Assembly (NCBI GenBank): GCA_021798115.1
Contig: JAJZYM010000002.1
Location: forward strand, 78,872-111,058
Length of the DNA: 32,187 bases
From: Pseudomonadota bacterium
GTDB taxonomy: Bacteria; Pseudomonadota; Gammaproteobacteria; JAKAQQ01
Direction: 5' to 3'
Part shown: piece by piece, positions 13,634 to 20,364 of the stretch
How positions within the stretch are numbered: the stretch's first letter is position 1
Layout of the letters: every line of letters begins with the position of its first letter
Translations under genes and position numbers: made by a program
Notes under the pieces: generated by a model
What the model saw: the letters and a program-made list of their open reading frames with translations, nothing else
Databases searched by the model: none
Told to the model about the DNA's origin: nothing

Positions 13634-14920
13634 CTAGGCAGCAAAGATCTTTTCGGCGAGGAGTTTGGAGGCATCCAGACCCCATTCCGGTATCTTGCCG
13701 CGGGTTTTGAAGAAGAGATTCTTGTATTGCATCTTCAGCAGGAAGGGCACATGCCCCATCTTCAGGACCTGATCCGTGCCGCCAAACCAACTGTTGGAAC
13801 GGATGTAGAAGGCCTGGTTGGCGCCCATGTCACCAATGCAGTAGACCACCGGCTCCAGCTCCTTGTCCGCTTCTGCGGGGCTCATGCGGCCGAGATCCCT
13901 GGCAATTTGCTTGCCGACGATGTCCGCCTCGGCATGACCGATGCCTCCCAATTTGGGGACCGTGATCGCCGCCGCGTCACCGGCGGCGAAGACATGGGGA
14001 TATTTCGGGTGACGCATGGTGGTGTCGGTCACGACAAAGCCTTCGCTGTCGGAAATCGGGAGCCCCTTGAGGAAATCATGGGGGACCCAATCCGGGAAGA
14101 TGATCTTCAGCTCTGCCTCGATGCTTTCTCCGCTGGCCAGTTCCACCCCTTCCTTGGTGATGCGGGTGATGTCTTTGCCGTTGTTGATGTAGTGGAAACC
14201 CATCCCGGAGGCGATCTTGAGAAGATCGCCGACCACCCGTTCTCCGGCATCCTCGGCGATCAGGGCGGCGGGAGTAAAGACCGTCACCTTTTCCGGCCCT
14301 CCCATTCCGTGCTCCTTCAGCCAGGTTCCGGTGGCCAACATGGTTTCAACGGGCGGGCCCTCACATGCGGCTTTGGCGTGGGGGAAGAGGTGCCCCCCGT
14401 AGAGCTTGATGTCTTTGGTCCCGTCCCCCTGGTGGAAACGCGCGGAGCCGATGGCAATGGGGCCGCCTTTGTACTCTTCGTGCAGATAGCGACGCAGCTT
14501 GTTGCCGTAGTAGAAATCCGTGCAGGTATGACCGTGCTCGGCAAAGCCTTCGATCTTGTCGAAGGCCAAACGATTACCCACGGCAACCACCACGTAATCG
14601 TACGCGAGCGATTCGCGGGCGGCTCCGGGTCGTTCGTTGGGCACGAAGTCGACACGCTTGGCTTCCACATCCAACGCTTTGACTTCTCCCTGGACGAATT
14701 CAATACCATCCTCCGCCAGGGTACTGCGTAACGGCATGGCCAAGGTCTGACTGGGATCGCGCCCTTCGTAGACCTCTGCGGGGATATTGGGCACGAAGAG
14801 CAAATAGTCCCTGCGGTCAATCACCGTGATACGAACGGAGTCACCGCAAAACTTGCGGATTTTCTGGGCCGCGCCCAGCCCCGCAAAATTACCTCCCAAA
14901 ACGACAACATGCGGTTTCAT
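13634..14920 (-). CDS. sqr: Sulfide:quinone oxidoreductase, archaeal (type V)-like
   Basis: A membrane-associated flavoprotein of 428 residues that oxidises sulfide to sulfur or polysulfide and reduces quinone. The FAD-binding Rossmann start is VVVLGGNFAGLGAA (5-18), and the second FAD element is FAAGDAAAI (311-319). The three redox cysteines of SQRs are present: Cys133 (GHTCTDFYYG), Cys186 (AACEGPPVE) and Cys361 (VVYCIGDMG). The segments GGPIAIGSARFHQG and CEGPPVETML, and the late WFGGTDQV, resemble the Acidianus-type (type V) enzyme more than the Acidithiobacillus ferrooxidans type I enzyme, as far as I recall them. Near the C-terminus, amphipathic stretches would attach it to the membrane. 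The ATG at 14920 has AAGGAG upstream. It is the first gene of an operon with DUF1641 and has non-host codon use. Confidence 0.93.
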   Translation of the reverse strand: MKPHVVVLGGNFAGLGAAQKIRKFCGDSVRITVIDRRDYLLFVPNIPAEVYEGRDPSQTLAMPLRSTLAEDGIEFVQGEVKALDVEAKRVDFVPNERPGAARESLAYDYVVVAVGNRLAFDKIEGFAEHGHTCTDFYYGNKLRRYLHEEYKGGPIAIGSARFHQGDGTKDIKLYGGHLFPHAKAACEGPPVETMLATGTWLKEHGMGGPEKVTVFTPAALIAEDAGERVVGDLLKIASGMGFHYINNGKDITRITKEGVELASGESIEAELKIIFPDWVPHDFLKGLPISDSEGFVVTDTTMRHPKYPHVFAAGDAAAITVPKLGGIGHAEADIVGKQIARDLGRMSPAEADKELEPVVYCIGDMGANQAFYIRSNSWFGGTDQVLKMGHVPFLLKMQYKNLFFKTRGKIPEWGLDASKLLAEKIFAA

Positions 14921-14942
14921 GATGCTGCACTCCTTTTACTGT

Positions 14943-14997
14943 ACTGTGTCTTAATGAATACAGTCCGAGTATAGATCAGGAAATCGAGGCGTGTCGA
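14943..14997 (-). promoter_or_regulatory. sqr promoter and operator-like inverted repeat
   Basis: On the minus strand, TCGACA (complement of 14992-14997) and TATACT (complement of 14968-14973) are 18 bases apart, each one base from consensus. ACTGT and ACAGT arms (14943-14947, 14960-14964) spaced by 12 bases lie just downstream of the predicted transcript start near 14961, where a repressor could act. The leader ends with AAGGAG before the sqr ATG. Confidence 0.65.
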
Positions 14998-15140
14998 TAC
15001 TCAACGTTCAGCTGAAGTGTCCCTACGAAAAGCGGGCCTTGAAAGAGATGCAAGAAGACATGCCTGCCTTGGCCCAAGACACAACGGACGAGGATGTTGC
15101 GGTCCGTTCACGGTGGATTTATATTCACCGCCGGGTTTGA
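14991..15140 (+). pseudogene. Short 49-codon ORF, possible gene remnant at island edge
   Basis: Reading from a GTG at 14991 gives 49 residues (VSILNVQLKCPYEKRALKEM, then a Glu/Asp-rich stretch ending TTDEDV, then RSRWIYIHRRV). The first 35 codons share the more AT-rich style of the sqr operon. The last dozen codons change to the GC-rich style of the flanking chromosome and overlap the next gene. This looks like the 5' part of a foreign gene cut off at a junction, or a small real gene divergent from sqr. I do not recognise the family. A GAGG lies too close to the GTG to be a good ribosome binding site. Confidence 0.35.
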
Positions 15141-15915
15141 GCGGACGGTCTTGGTGCACTGGATTCTCGCGGCCTCGGCTCTTCTACGCCTTCGCAGGCT
15201 CCCGGATGGGCGTCGCCTGACACGTGTGCTCCTTGACCGGTCGAGCGTGACGGTGATCGTCGGTCCGCGCCCTCCGTACTTTCTCCGCCGCTGGCGTGTG
15301 CGTGAGGCCGGGGACGTGAGCAATCCCACGCGGATCTGTCAGACGGGCGGGCGGTTCCCGCCGCGCGTCTCTTTTGTCCTTCTGGATCTCGAGCACTGGC
15401 GCTACACACCGCGCTGGGCGCAGGACCATCCCCTTCGGGCTGCACGTTGCATGGCCCGCGCCGCACGGCGTCGCGGTCTTGGCCTCATCCCCGCCCCGGC
15501 TCTCGATCTCATGCTTACCCGCCGTTGGCGTTCTCTGCGGGGGTCTCTCATCGCCCGCGACATCCGCTCGCGCCTTGCACCCCGCCTCGCGCGTTACGCT
15601 GCGGCCTACGAGCTTCAAAGCCAAGGGCTCGAGTTCCACCCGCGGCGGTACGCACGGGCGGTCGCTACGATCGTGCGCGCCGTGCACGCCGTTCGTTCCG
15701 GTCTTCCTGTCTATGCCGGGCTTTCGACCAACCCGCGGGGTCCCCGGGTCACGCTCGCCCTGCTCAAAGAGGACATCCGGCTCACGCGTGCCGATGTCGT
15801 CGGCTATTGGCTCAACGTTCCCGCTCCGGGTGGTCCCTGCCCGCGTTGCCGGCGTCCCCGCCCGGCGCTTGCGCTGCGATTGATCTCCGCCGAGGCGCGC
15901 TCCATCAGCCACTGA
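15094..15915 (+). CDS. Conserved hypothetical protein, possible TIM-barrel glycoside-hydrolase-like fold
   Basis: A 273-residue protein of unknown function in host-like codons. Its pattern is strand-helix alternation typical of a TIM barrel: SFVLLDLEHWRYTPRW, then ARRRGLGLIPAPALDLM, then AAYELQSQGLEFHPRRYA, then GLPVYAGLSTNPRGPRVTLA, then ADVVGYWLNVPAPGGPCPRC. I recall similar hypothetical proteins in actinobacteria with the D-L-E-x-W, Q-S/A-Q-G, G-L/I-S-T-N-P and Y-W-L-N-V/I-P segments; acidic residues D/E after the first strand could be functional. The first 30 or so residues start inside the presumed island junction and are Arg/Leu-rich without a clean signal peptide, so the 5' end may be truncated or rearranged. 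The ATG at 15094 is uncertain. Confidence 0.6.
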   Translation: MLRSVHGGFIFTAGFERTVLVHWILAASALLRLRRLPDGRRLTRVLLDRSSVTVIVGPRPPYFLRRWRVREAGDVSNPTRICQTGGRFPPRVSFVLLDLEHWRYTPRWAQDHPLRAARCMARAARRRGLGLIPAPALDLMLTRRWRSLRGSLIARDIRSRLAPRLARYAAAYELQSQGLEFHPRRYARAVATIVRAVHAVRSGLPVYAGLSTNPRGPRVTLALLKEDIRLTRADVVGYWLNVPAPGGPCPRCRRPRPALALRLISAEARSISH

Positions 15916-16071
15916 ATCGACCGCCTCCCGCCATTCGTCTGGATCCGGTCTCGTCGTGCGCGCTTTGGGCTCGGTTTCCAAGGCTTGTCTCCCTTGCTGT
16001 TTCGTCCCTTCTTCCCGGGAGAGATCCGAAGAACGGTTTACGACCCGATGTTCGCCTCTTGTGCGTTTGGC

Positions 16072-17460
16072 TCAGCGTGCGCCTCCGAAGGCAGAGAGGG
16101 CGCGTCGGATCTCGCGATGGCCGAGGACGAGAGCCGTAAGTGTGACCGCCGCGGCGATGAGGAGCGGGAAGGCGAGGGGGGTGTGCAGTCCGACGAGCCA
16201 GGACTCGAGGAGAAGGAGGGTGAGGCCCGTGAGAAGACCGGCCGATGTCCTGGGGTCAAGAAGTCCGCTCGTCCCGAGAAGGAGGCTTGCATCGAGAAGA
16301 CTCCAGCCCGTCCAGGCATAGGCCGCACCGCGCACCCCGAAATGCACGAGCCCCCACCAGAGAACCCCGAGAAAGAACGGAATTTCCCCGCAGCGGATCC
16401 AGGCCACACGGGACGGGCGCCCCTCCGCCTGGAGCGTCACGAAGCCGATCTGGGCGAGTCCGGCCGACCAAGCGCCAACGAGGAGGATTTGACCAAGAGG
16501 CGCTGCCCCGTGGGCGAAGTCCGTGCCGATCCACCAGCGGAGAAAGGGGGCGACAAGCAGGAGCCCGATCAGGAAAACCGGCGTGAGGAGGAGCGCGAGA
16601 CGACGGAGCGTTTGCACCCCGAGACGGCGGGCCTCGTCCGGTCCGAGCGCCGAAAGACGGGGAAAGAGCGCACGCGTGACAGAGACGGGGAGGATCCGCG
16701 TCCGTGAGGCGAGATTGAACGGTACGACATAGTTGGTGACGGCGACCGGTCCGAGCAGCGAGGCGATGGCGAAGCGGTCGAGAAAATCCATGACGGGGGT
16801 GACGAGATCGGAGAGCGTCACCCAGCCGCCGAAGCCGAGGAGACGTTTGAGCCACACCCCTTCGAGATGCAGGCGGGGGAAGGGACGGGCGGCCGCGAAA
16901 GCCGCCCAGGCCAGAGGCACGAGCATGAGAAGTCGGGTCACGACCACCGCGGCGATCATGTTTTCGAGACGAGGCCCGATGAGGAGGGCGACGGCCAGCG
17001 GGCCGGTCTGGAGAAGCACGTTCGTCGTGAGCTGGATGGCGTTCAGGAGCAGAAAGCGCTCCCGTCCCTCGAGGGTGCCCGCCAACATGAAACCGAGCGT
17101 GGTGGCGGGGACCGCCAGGACCACAAGGGGAAGGGACACAAGAAGATCCGCCCGCTCGGGGGCGGTGAGAAGAAAGACGTGCCCGACGAGAAGAGGGAAG
17201 AGCACGGCGAGAAGCACGGCTCCCACGAGACCGGCCGCGAGGTTGAGCACGAGCGCATGAAGAAAGATCCGACCGCGTTCGTCCGGATGACGGGCGACGA
17301 AGCCCGCCGTGGCGCGTGAGGTCCCGATCTCGAACGCCCCGAAGTATCCGAGAAGAAGCCAGACGATCGTGAGGATCCCGTATCGCGCTTCCCCGATCGT
17401 TCGGAGATAGATCGGCACGGTCACGAGCGAGACGGCGAGCGTGCCCGCGCCGAGACCCAT
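16072..17460 (-). CDS. Wzx-like polysaccharide flippase (MOP superfamily)
   Basis: An inner-membrane protein of at least 462 residues with about 12 to 14 helices, similar to O-antigen/exopolysaccharide lipid-linked flippases. The N-terminal segment (SLVTVPIYLRTIGEARYGIL, then VWLLLGYFGAFEIGTSRA) is the characteristic Wzx start, and a helix with GGWVTLSDLVTPVMDFLDRF opens the second half. ATG 17460 is the first standard start. However, the reading frame continues upstream with a segment (LSLSRNSLYN) that looks like the usual Wzx N-terminus and has no ATG/GTG/TTG. A CTG at 17490 preceded by GAGG is a candidate. No glycosyltransferases are adjacent, so the cargo is unknown. The 156 bases after its stop (15916-16071) hold nothing recognisable. 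Confidence 0.85.
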   Translation of the reverse strand: MGLGAGTLAVSLVTVPIYLRTIGEARYGILTIVWLLLGYFGAFEIGTSRATAGFVARHPDERGRIFLHALVLNLAAGLVGAVLLAVLFPLLVGHVFLLTAPERADLLVSLPLVVLAVPATTLGFMLAGTLEGRERFLLLNAIQLTTNVLLQTGPLAVALLIGPRLENMIAAVVVTRLLMLVPLAWAAFAAARPFPRLHLEGVWLKRLLGFGGWVTLSDLVTPVMDFLDRFAIASLLGPVAVTNYVVPFNLASRTRILPVSVTRALFPRLSALGPDEARRLGVQTLRRLALLLTPVFLIGLLLVAPFLRWWIGTDFAHGAAPLGQILLVGAWSAGLAQIGFVTLQAEGRPSRVAWIRCGEIPFFLGVLWWGLVHFGVRGAAYAWTGWSLLDASLLLGTSGLLDPRTSAGLLTGLTLLLLESWLVGLHTPLAFPLLIAAAVTLTALVLGHREIRRALSAFGGAR

Positions 17461-17728
17461 GTTGTAGAGACTGTTGCGGGAGAGGCTCAGCGCAACCTCG
17501 GCGCAGTCAAGGAGGACTGCCGTCTAGCTTAGACGATTGACCGGGCCCGGGATTCGTTCGCCTCCTCAGCCTTGGAGGTTCGAGAACGTCGAGCCCTGGA
17601 GCCGGTTGGGGCGGACTCCTTCACCCGTCCCAGGCGTTCAGGCGGAATGACGACGGCGCTTCGGCTCCGGAGTCCTCGCGCTGGGCGTGATTCGCGACGA
17701 GGGGAGGGCCGCAGCCCTGGCGATCGGC

Positions 17729-17734
17729 TATAAT
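17729..17734 (+). promoter_or_regulatory. Perfect TATAAT -10 of the rpsF operon
   Basis: TATAAT at 17729-17734 places the transcript start near 17741, about 105 bases before rpsF. The -35 region is GC-rich and poor. The stretch 17461-17728 upstream shows one CGTCTA-GCT-TAGACG dyad (17521-17535) and no gene. Confidence 0.65.
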
Positions 17735-17752
17735 CCTCCACGTTCCGTGTGG

Positions 17753-17791
17753 GTCTCGACCCCGGGAACGGACGGCTCCGGCCGTCGAGAC
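17753..17791 (+). ncRNA. S6:S18-binding leader motif (candidate autoregulatory RNA)
   Basis: GTCTCGAC (17753-17760) pairs perfectly with GTCGAGAC (17784-17791). Inside, a 5' bulge starting CCCG is followed by GG/CC pairs and an apical CGGA-CGGC-TCCG hairpin (17769-17780). An asymmetric 5' bulge with CCG above a long stem is the hallmark I know for the mRNA site bound by the S6:S18 complex, which mimics the 16S rRNA site. It lies in the rpsF leader, upstream of both rpsF and rpsR, as expected for feedback control. Confidence 0.6.
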
Positions 17792-17806
17792 GCCTTGCCT
17801 CACCGC

Positions 17807-17825
17807 CCTCCGCGGGAGGCCTTTT
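17807..17825 (+). terminator. Attenuator-like hairpin before rpsF
   Basis: CCTCC-GCG-GGAGG is followed by CCTTTT. It lies between the S6:S18 motif and the rpsF ribosome binding site (AGAGG near 17831). It is short, with few U residues, so attenuation is only a possibility. Confidence 0.35.
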
Positions 17826-17846
17826 GTCCAAGAGGTTCCAAGCGCG

Positions 17847-18362
17847 ATGCGCCACTACGAAGTCGTTTTTCTCGCCCACCCCGACCAGAGCGAACAGGTT
17901 CCCGGCATGCTCCAGCGCTACCGGAGCCTGGTCGAGAACGGATCGGGGATCGTCCACCGCTGCGAGGACTGGGGGCGACGCCAGCTGGCCTACAGCATCA
18001 ACAAACTGCACAAGGCCCACTACGCGCTCCTCAACATCGAGTGCGACGAGCCCACCCTGAAAGCCCTTGAGGAAGCCTTTCGCTTCAACGATGCGGTTCT
18101 TCGTCACCTCATCATCCACCGCTCGCAGCCCATCACTGCGATCTCTCCGCTCATGCGTGACCGTCAAGAGAAAGACGCGCGGGAGCGCGAACAGCAACGC
18201 ATCGCCGCCGAGCGGGCGGCGGCGGGAGCAACAGGGGACGAAGAGGAGACCGCCCGCGCAGAGAACGACGCCGAGGCCGACGACCCGGACCGCGACGACG
18301 ACTCTTCCGAGGAAGTGCTCGTCGGGGATGATGAGACTTCTGCGTCCGACGACGCCTCCTGA
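17847..18362 (+). CDS. rpsF: 30S ribosomal protein bS6
   Basis: Small-subunit protein S6, which binds 16S rRNA helix 22-23 as a heterodimer with S18. The conserved core is residues 1-95: [19 protein letters not shown], then [20 protein letters not shown], then [10 protein letters not shown] and [14 protein letters not shown]. Residues about 105-171 form a long charged tail, first Arg/Glu/Ala-rich and then almost entirely Asp/Glu/Ser. It is longer than the tail of E. coli S6 (total 131-135 residues), which RimK extends with glutamates. The operon begins here with its own promoter and leader, and rpsR follows after 27 bases. Confidence 0.98.
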   Translation: MRHYEVVFLAHPDQSEQVPGMLQRYRSLVENGSGIVHRCEDWGRRQLAYSINKLHKAHYALLNIECDEPTLKALEEAFRFNDAVLRHLIIHRSQPITAISPLMRDRQEKDAREREQQRIAAERAAAGATGDEEETARAENDAEADDPDRDDDSSEEVLVGDDETSASDDAS

Positions 18363-18389
18363 CGCCACGACTTTTTCCGGAGATCCGCC

Positions 18390-18632
18390 ATGCCGCCCCG
18401 TTTCCCCGCCCGCCGCCGCCGCATCCAGCCCGTCAGCAGCGAAGCCGTCGACGGTTACGTCGACTACAAGGATCTCGAGACGCTCCGCGCCTTTCTCGCC
18501 GAGAGCGGCCGCATCATTCCCGCCCGCCTGAGCGGTCTCAACAGCCGCCAGCAGCGCGACGTGTCCCGGGCCGTGAAGCGCGCCCGCTACCTGGCGCTTC
18601 TTCCGTACACCGATCGGCATGGGCGTTTCTGA
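18390..18632 (+). CDS. rpsR: 30S ribosomal protein bS18
   Basis: Small-subunit protein S18, partner of S6. The 80 residues contain the conserved [26 protein letters not shown], broken here as VDYKDLETL and [10 protein letters not shown], and the C-terminal [21 protein letters not shown]. The N-terminal Cys found in zinc-binding or C+ forms is missing ([13 protein letters not shown]), so this is a cysteine-free version. A CGGAG ribosome binding site precedes the ATG. The last 14 bases overlap the DUF2232 gene. Confidence 0.98.
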   Translation: MPPRFPARRRRIQPVSSEAVDGYVDYKDLETLRAFLAESGRIIPARLSGLNSRQQRDVSRAVKRARYLALLPYTDRHGRF

Positions 18633-19653
18633 ACCGGCGGGGTCCGGTTCAGGTTCGCCGCTTCGTCCGGACCGGGCCCCGGTGCTCCGTCGGTTCGTCG
18701 CCCACCTTTGCGATCACCCGGTCCTCGCCGGACTGATCGCGGCCCTCTTCTATACGAGCGGCCTCTTCACGCTTCTGGCCGCTCCGGTCTTCGTGATCGT
18801 GACCCTCCAGGGCGGGCTCCGCCGTGGCCTTCCGGCCCTCACTTCGTCGGTCGTCGCCCTCCTGATCCTCACCTTGGCCTTCCCCCACAGCGGGCCCGAC
18901 CTTGCCGTCCTCGCGTTTGCGTTTCTCGGTCTTGTGTTCGTCCTCGCCTCGGAGCTTCTCCGCCGTGGCAAGAGCCTGGCTTTGATCGTGAGCCTCGCGG
19001 CGCTTCTGCTCCTTGCGGCTCTCGCAATCTATGCCTTCTCCGTTCCGCATCCCCTGGGTCTTTTCGAACAGACGGTGCGGACGGCCCTTCGGCACGAAGA
19101 AGCGCTCTTCGCCCACCGTTACCCATCCGAAGCCCACGAGCTCGAGCATTCGCTCAAGACCTTGAAGCCTCTCTACCCCTACCTTCCCGGGATTTTCGGT
19201 CTCTACGCCGTCCTTGTCTTCGCCGTCGATCTTTTCATCGGGGCGGCCGTGCATGCCGCAGCCTACAGCCCGGGGAGCTTCGGCCGACACTTTCGGGCCT
19301 TTCGTGTGGGCAAGACCCTGGCGTTTCTCACGCTGGCCCTCTTCCTTGTGACGTTCGTTGTTCACAGTCCTCTTCTCAGCGATGCATTTCTTCCCTTGCT
19401 GCCCCTCTACCTTTTTCAGGGGCTTTCGGTCGTCCACGCGCGCCTTTATGCCCATCCCGCCGCCCGTCCGCTCCTCTTTCTCCTCTACGCTCTTCTTGTC
19501 CTGGCTCTCCTGGCCGGGGGCGTCTTCGTCTATCTCGCCTTTGCTCTCGTGCTCCTCGGCTGGATCGACAATTTCTTCGCCCTGAACCGCCCCGGTGGCC
19601 CTTCGTCCCCGGCTCCGGCGGGTCCTCCCGCGTCTCCTTCCGCGCGGTCTTGA
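18619..19653 (+). CDS. DUF2232 integral membrane protein
   Basis: A polytopic inner-membrane protein of 344 residues with about eight to nine hydrophobic helices, a charged loop around 150-185 ([20 protein letters not shown]), and a Pro/Ser-rich cytoplasmic tail after the motif [18 protein letters not shown]. Proteins of this family (YybS-like) sit between rpsR and rplI in many proteobacteria and are of unknown function. The start at 18619 overlaps the end of rpsR by 14 bases, so translation is probably coupled; no ribosome binding site of its own stands out. Confidence 0.88.
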   Translation: MGVSEPAGSGSGSPLRPDRAPVLRRFVAHLCDHPVLAGLIAALFYTSGLFTLLAAPVFVIVTLQGGLRRGLPALTSSVVALLILTLAFPHSGPDLAVLAFAFLGLVFVLASELLRRGKSLALIVSLAALLLLAALAIYAFSVPHPLGLFEQTVRTALRHEEALFAHRYPSEAHELEHSLKTLKPLYPYLPGIFGLYAVLVFAVDLFIGAAVHAAAYSPGSFGRHFRAFRVGKTLAFLTLALFLVTFVVHSPLLSDAFLPLLPLYLFQGLSVVHARLYAHPAARPLLFLLYALLVLALLAGGVFVYLAFALVLLGWIDNFFALNRPGGPSSPAPAGPPASPSARS

Positions 19654-19749
19654 CCCCCCGGCGGCGTTTTTCCTGAGCCGCAGCGCACGACGCGCCCTTC
19701 ACCGGCGCGGAGACCGGAGCGCTCGAGCGTGTGGCGTTCGGCCTCTCGC

Positions 19750-19755
19750 TATAAT
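19750..19755 (+). promoter_or_regulatory. Perfect TATAAT -10 upstream of rplI
   Basis: TATAAT at 19750-19755, with a transcript start expected near 19762 and a leader of about 107 bases to rplI. As at rpsF, the -35 is poor. This gives rplI-dnaB-alr-radA an extra promoter inside the block. Confidence 0.6.
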
Positions 19756-19811
19756 AAAGCGCACCTGTTTTTGTGCCCCCGAGGCGGCGATTCGCGATCC
19801 GTGCGCGGCTC

Positions 19812-19832
19812 GTGCACCCGAGGAGCGGGCAC
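19812..19832 (+). other. Stem-loop in the rplI leader
   Basis: GTGCACCCG and CGGGCAC pair with one bulged A around an AGGAG loop. An alternative CTCG/CGAG pairing overlaps it. The alternation between two folds could matter for regulation, but no known L9 leader motif was recognised. Confidence 0.35.
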
Positions 19833-19868
19833 CACCGTGATTCCCTGCGGGGGAGGAGAGGCGATCTT

Positions 19869-20318
19869 ATGGAGCTGGTTCTGCTCGAAAAAGTGACTAA
19901 TCTGGGCGATATCGGCACGCGTGTGCGTGTCCGCCCGGGCTACGCCCAAAACTATCTTCTGCCGCGACGTATGGCGGTTCTCGCCACGCCGGAGAACGTG
20001 GCCCGCATCGAAGCCGAGCGGCAGGAACTCGAGCGTCGTCAGGCGGAGATTCGGGCGCTTGCCGAAGCCCAACGCGAGAAACTCGAAGGTCTGGTGCTCG
20101 ACATCGAAGCCCAGGCGGGCCCGGAAGGGCGTCTCTTCGGTTCGGTCGGTACCCACGACATCGTCGACGCGATGACCCGTCAGATCGCCCTGACGATCCA
20201 CCGGCGCGACGTTCTCTTGCCCCAGGGGTCGATCCGCGAAGTCGGCGAGAGCACGGTGCTGATCACGCTTCATCCCGACGTGAAGGCGACCGTCACGGTC
20301 CGCGTTCGCGCCGCCTGA
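19869..20318 (+). CDS. rplI: 50S ribosomal protein bL9
   Basis: Large-subunit protein L9, 149 residues, the standard length. The N-domain MELVLLEKVTNLGDIGTRVR and the RPGYAQNYLLPRRMAVLATP signature bind 23S rRNA. A long charged helix (about 45-75) leads to the C-domain (LFGSVGTHDIVDAM, then VLLPQGSIREVGES). The ATG at 19869 follows a GGGGAGGAGAGG ribosome binding site; an in-frame start at 19773 would add 32 residues from the leader and is rejected. It shares the leader and internal promoter described, and is followed 46 bases later by dnaB. Confidence 0.98.
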   Translation: MELVLLEKVTNLGDIGTRVRVRPGYAQNYLLPRRMAVLATPENVARIEAERQELERRQAEIRALAEAQREKLEGLVLDIEAQAGPEGRLFGSVGTHDIVDAMTRQIALTIHRRDVLLPQGSIREVGESTVLITLHPDVKATVTVRVRAA

Positions 20319-20364
20319 GCAGGATCCCCTCGGTGGCGCACGATCCGCGCCTCCTGAAGGCCGC

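Noticed and set aside
13259-14731. A 490-codon plus-strand open frame opposite sqr and DUF1641
   Set aside because: It runs across two real genes and the gap between them. The translation has no recognisable domain, while the minus-strand genes have conserved motifs and good ribosome binding sites.
12416-15140. Attachment-site direct repeats or a transposase bounding the sqr island
   Set aside because: No matching repeats at the two edges and no mobile-element gene were found. Only the local ACGTGAGACCC pair was seen, both copies on the left side.
17560-17620. tRNA-like GGTTCGA stretch near the flippase start
   Set aside because: The flanking bases cannot form a T-stem or acceptor stem.
17529-18620. 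A 363-codon minus-strand frame opposite rpsF/rpsR
   Set aside because: It is antisense to two ribosomal protein genes and explained by codon bias.
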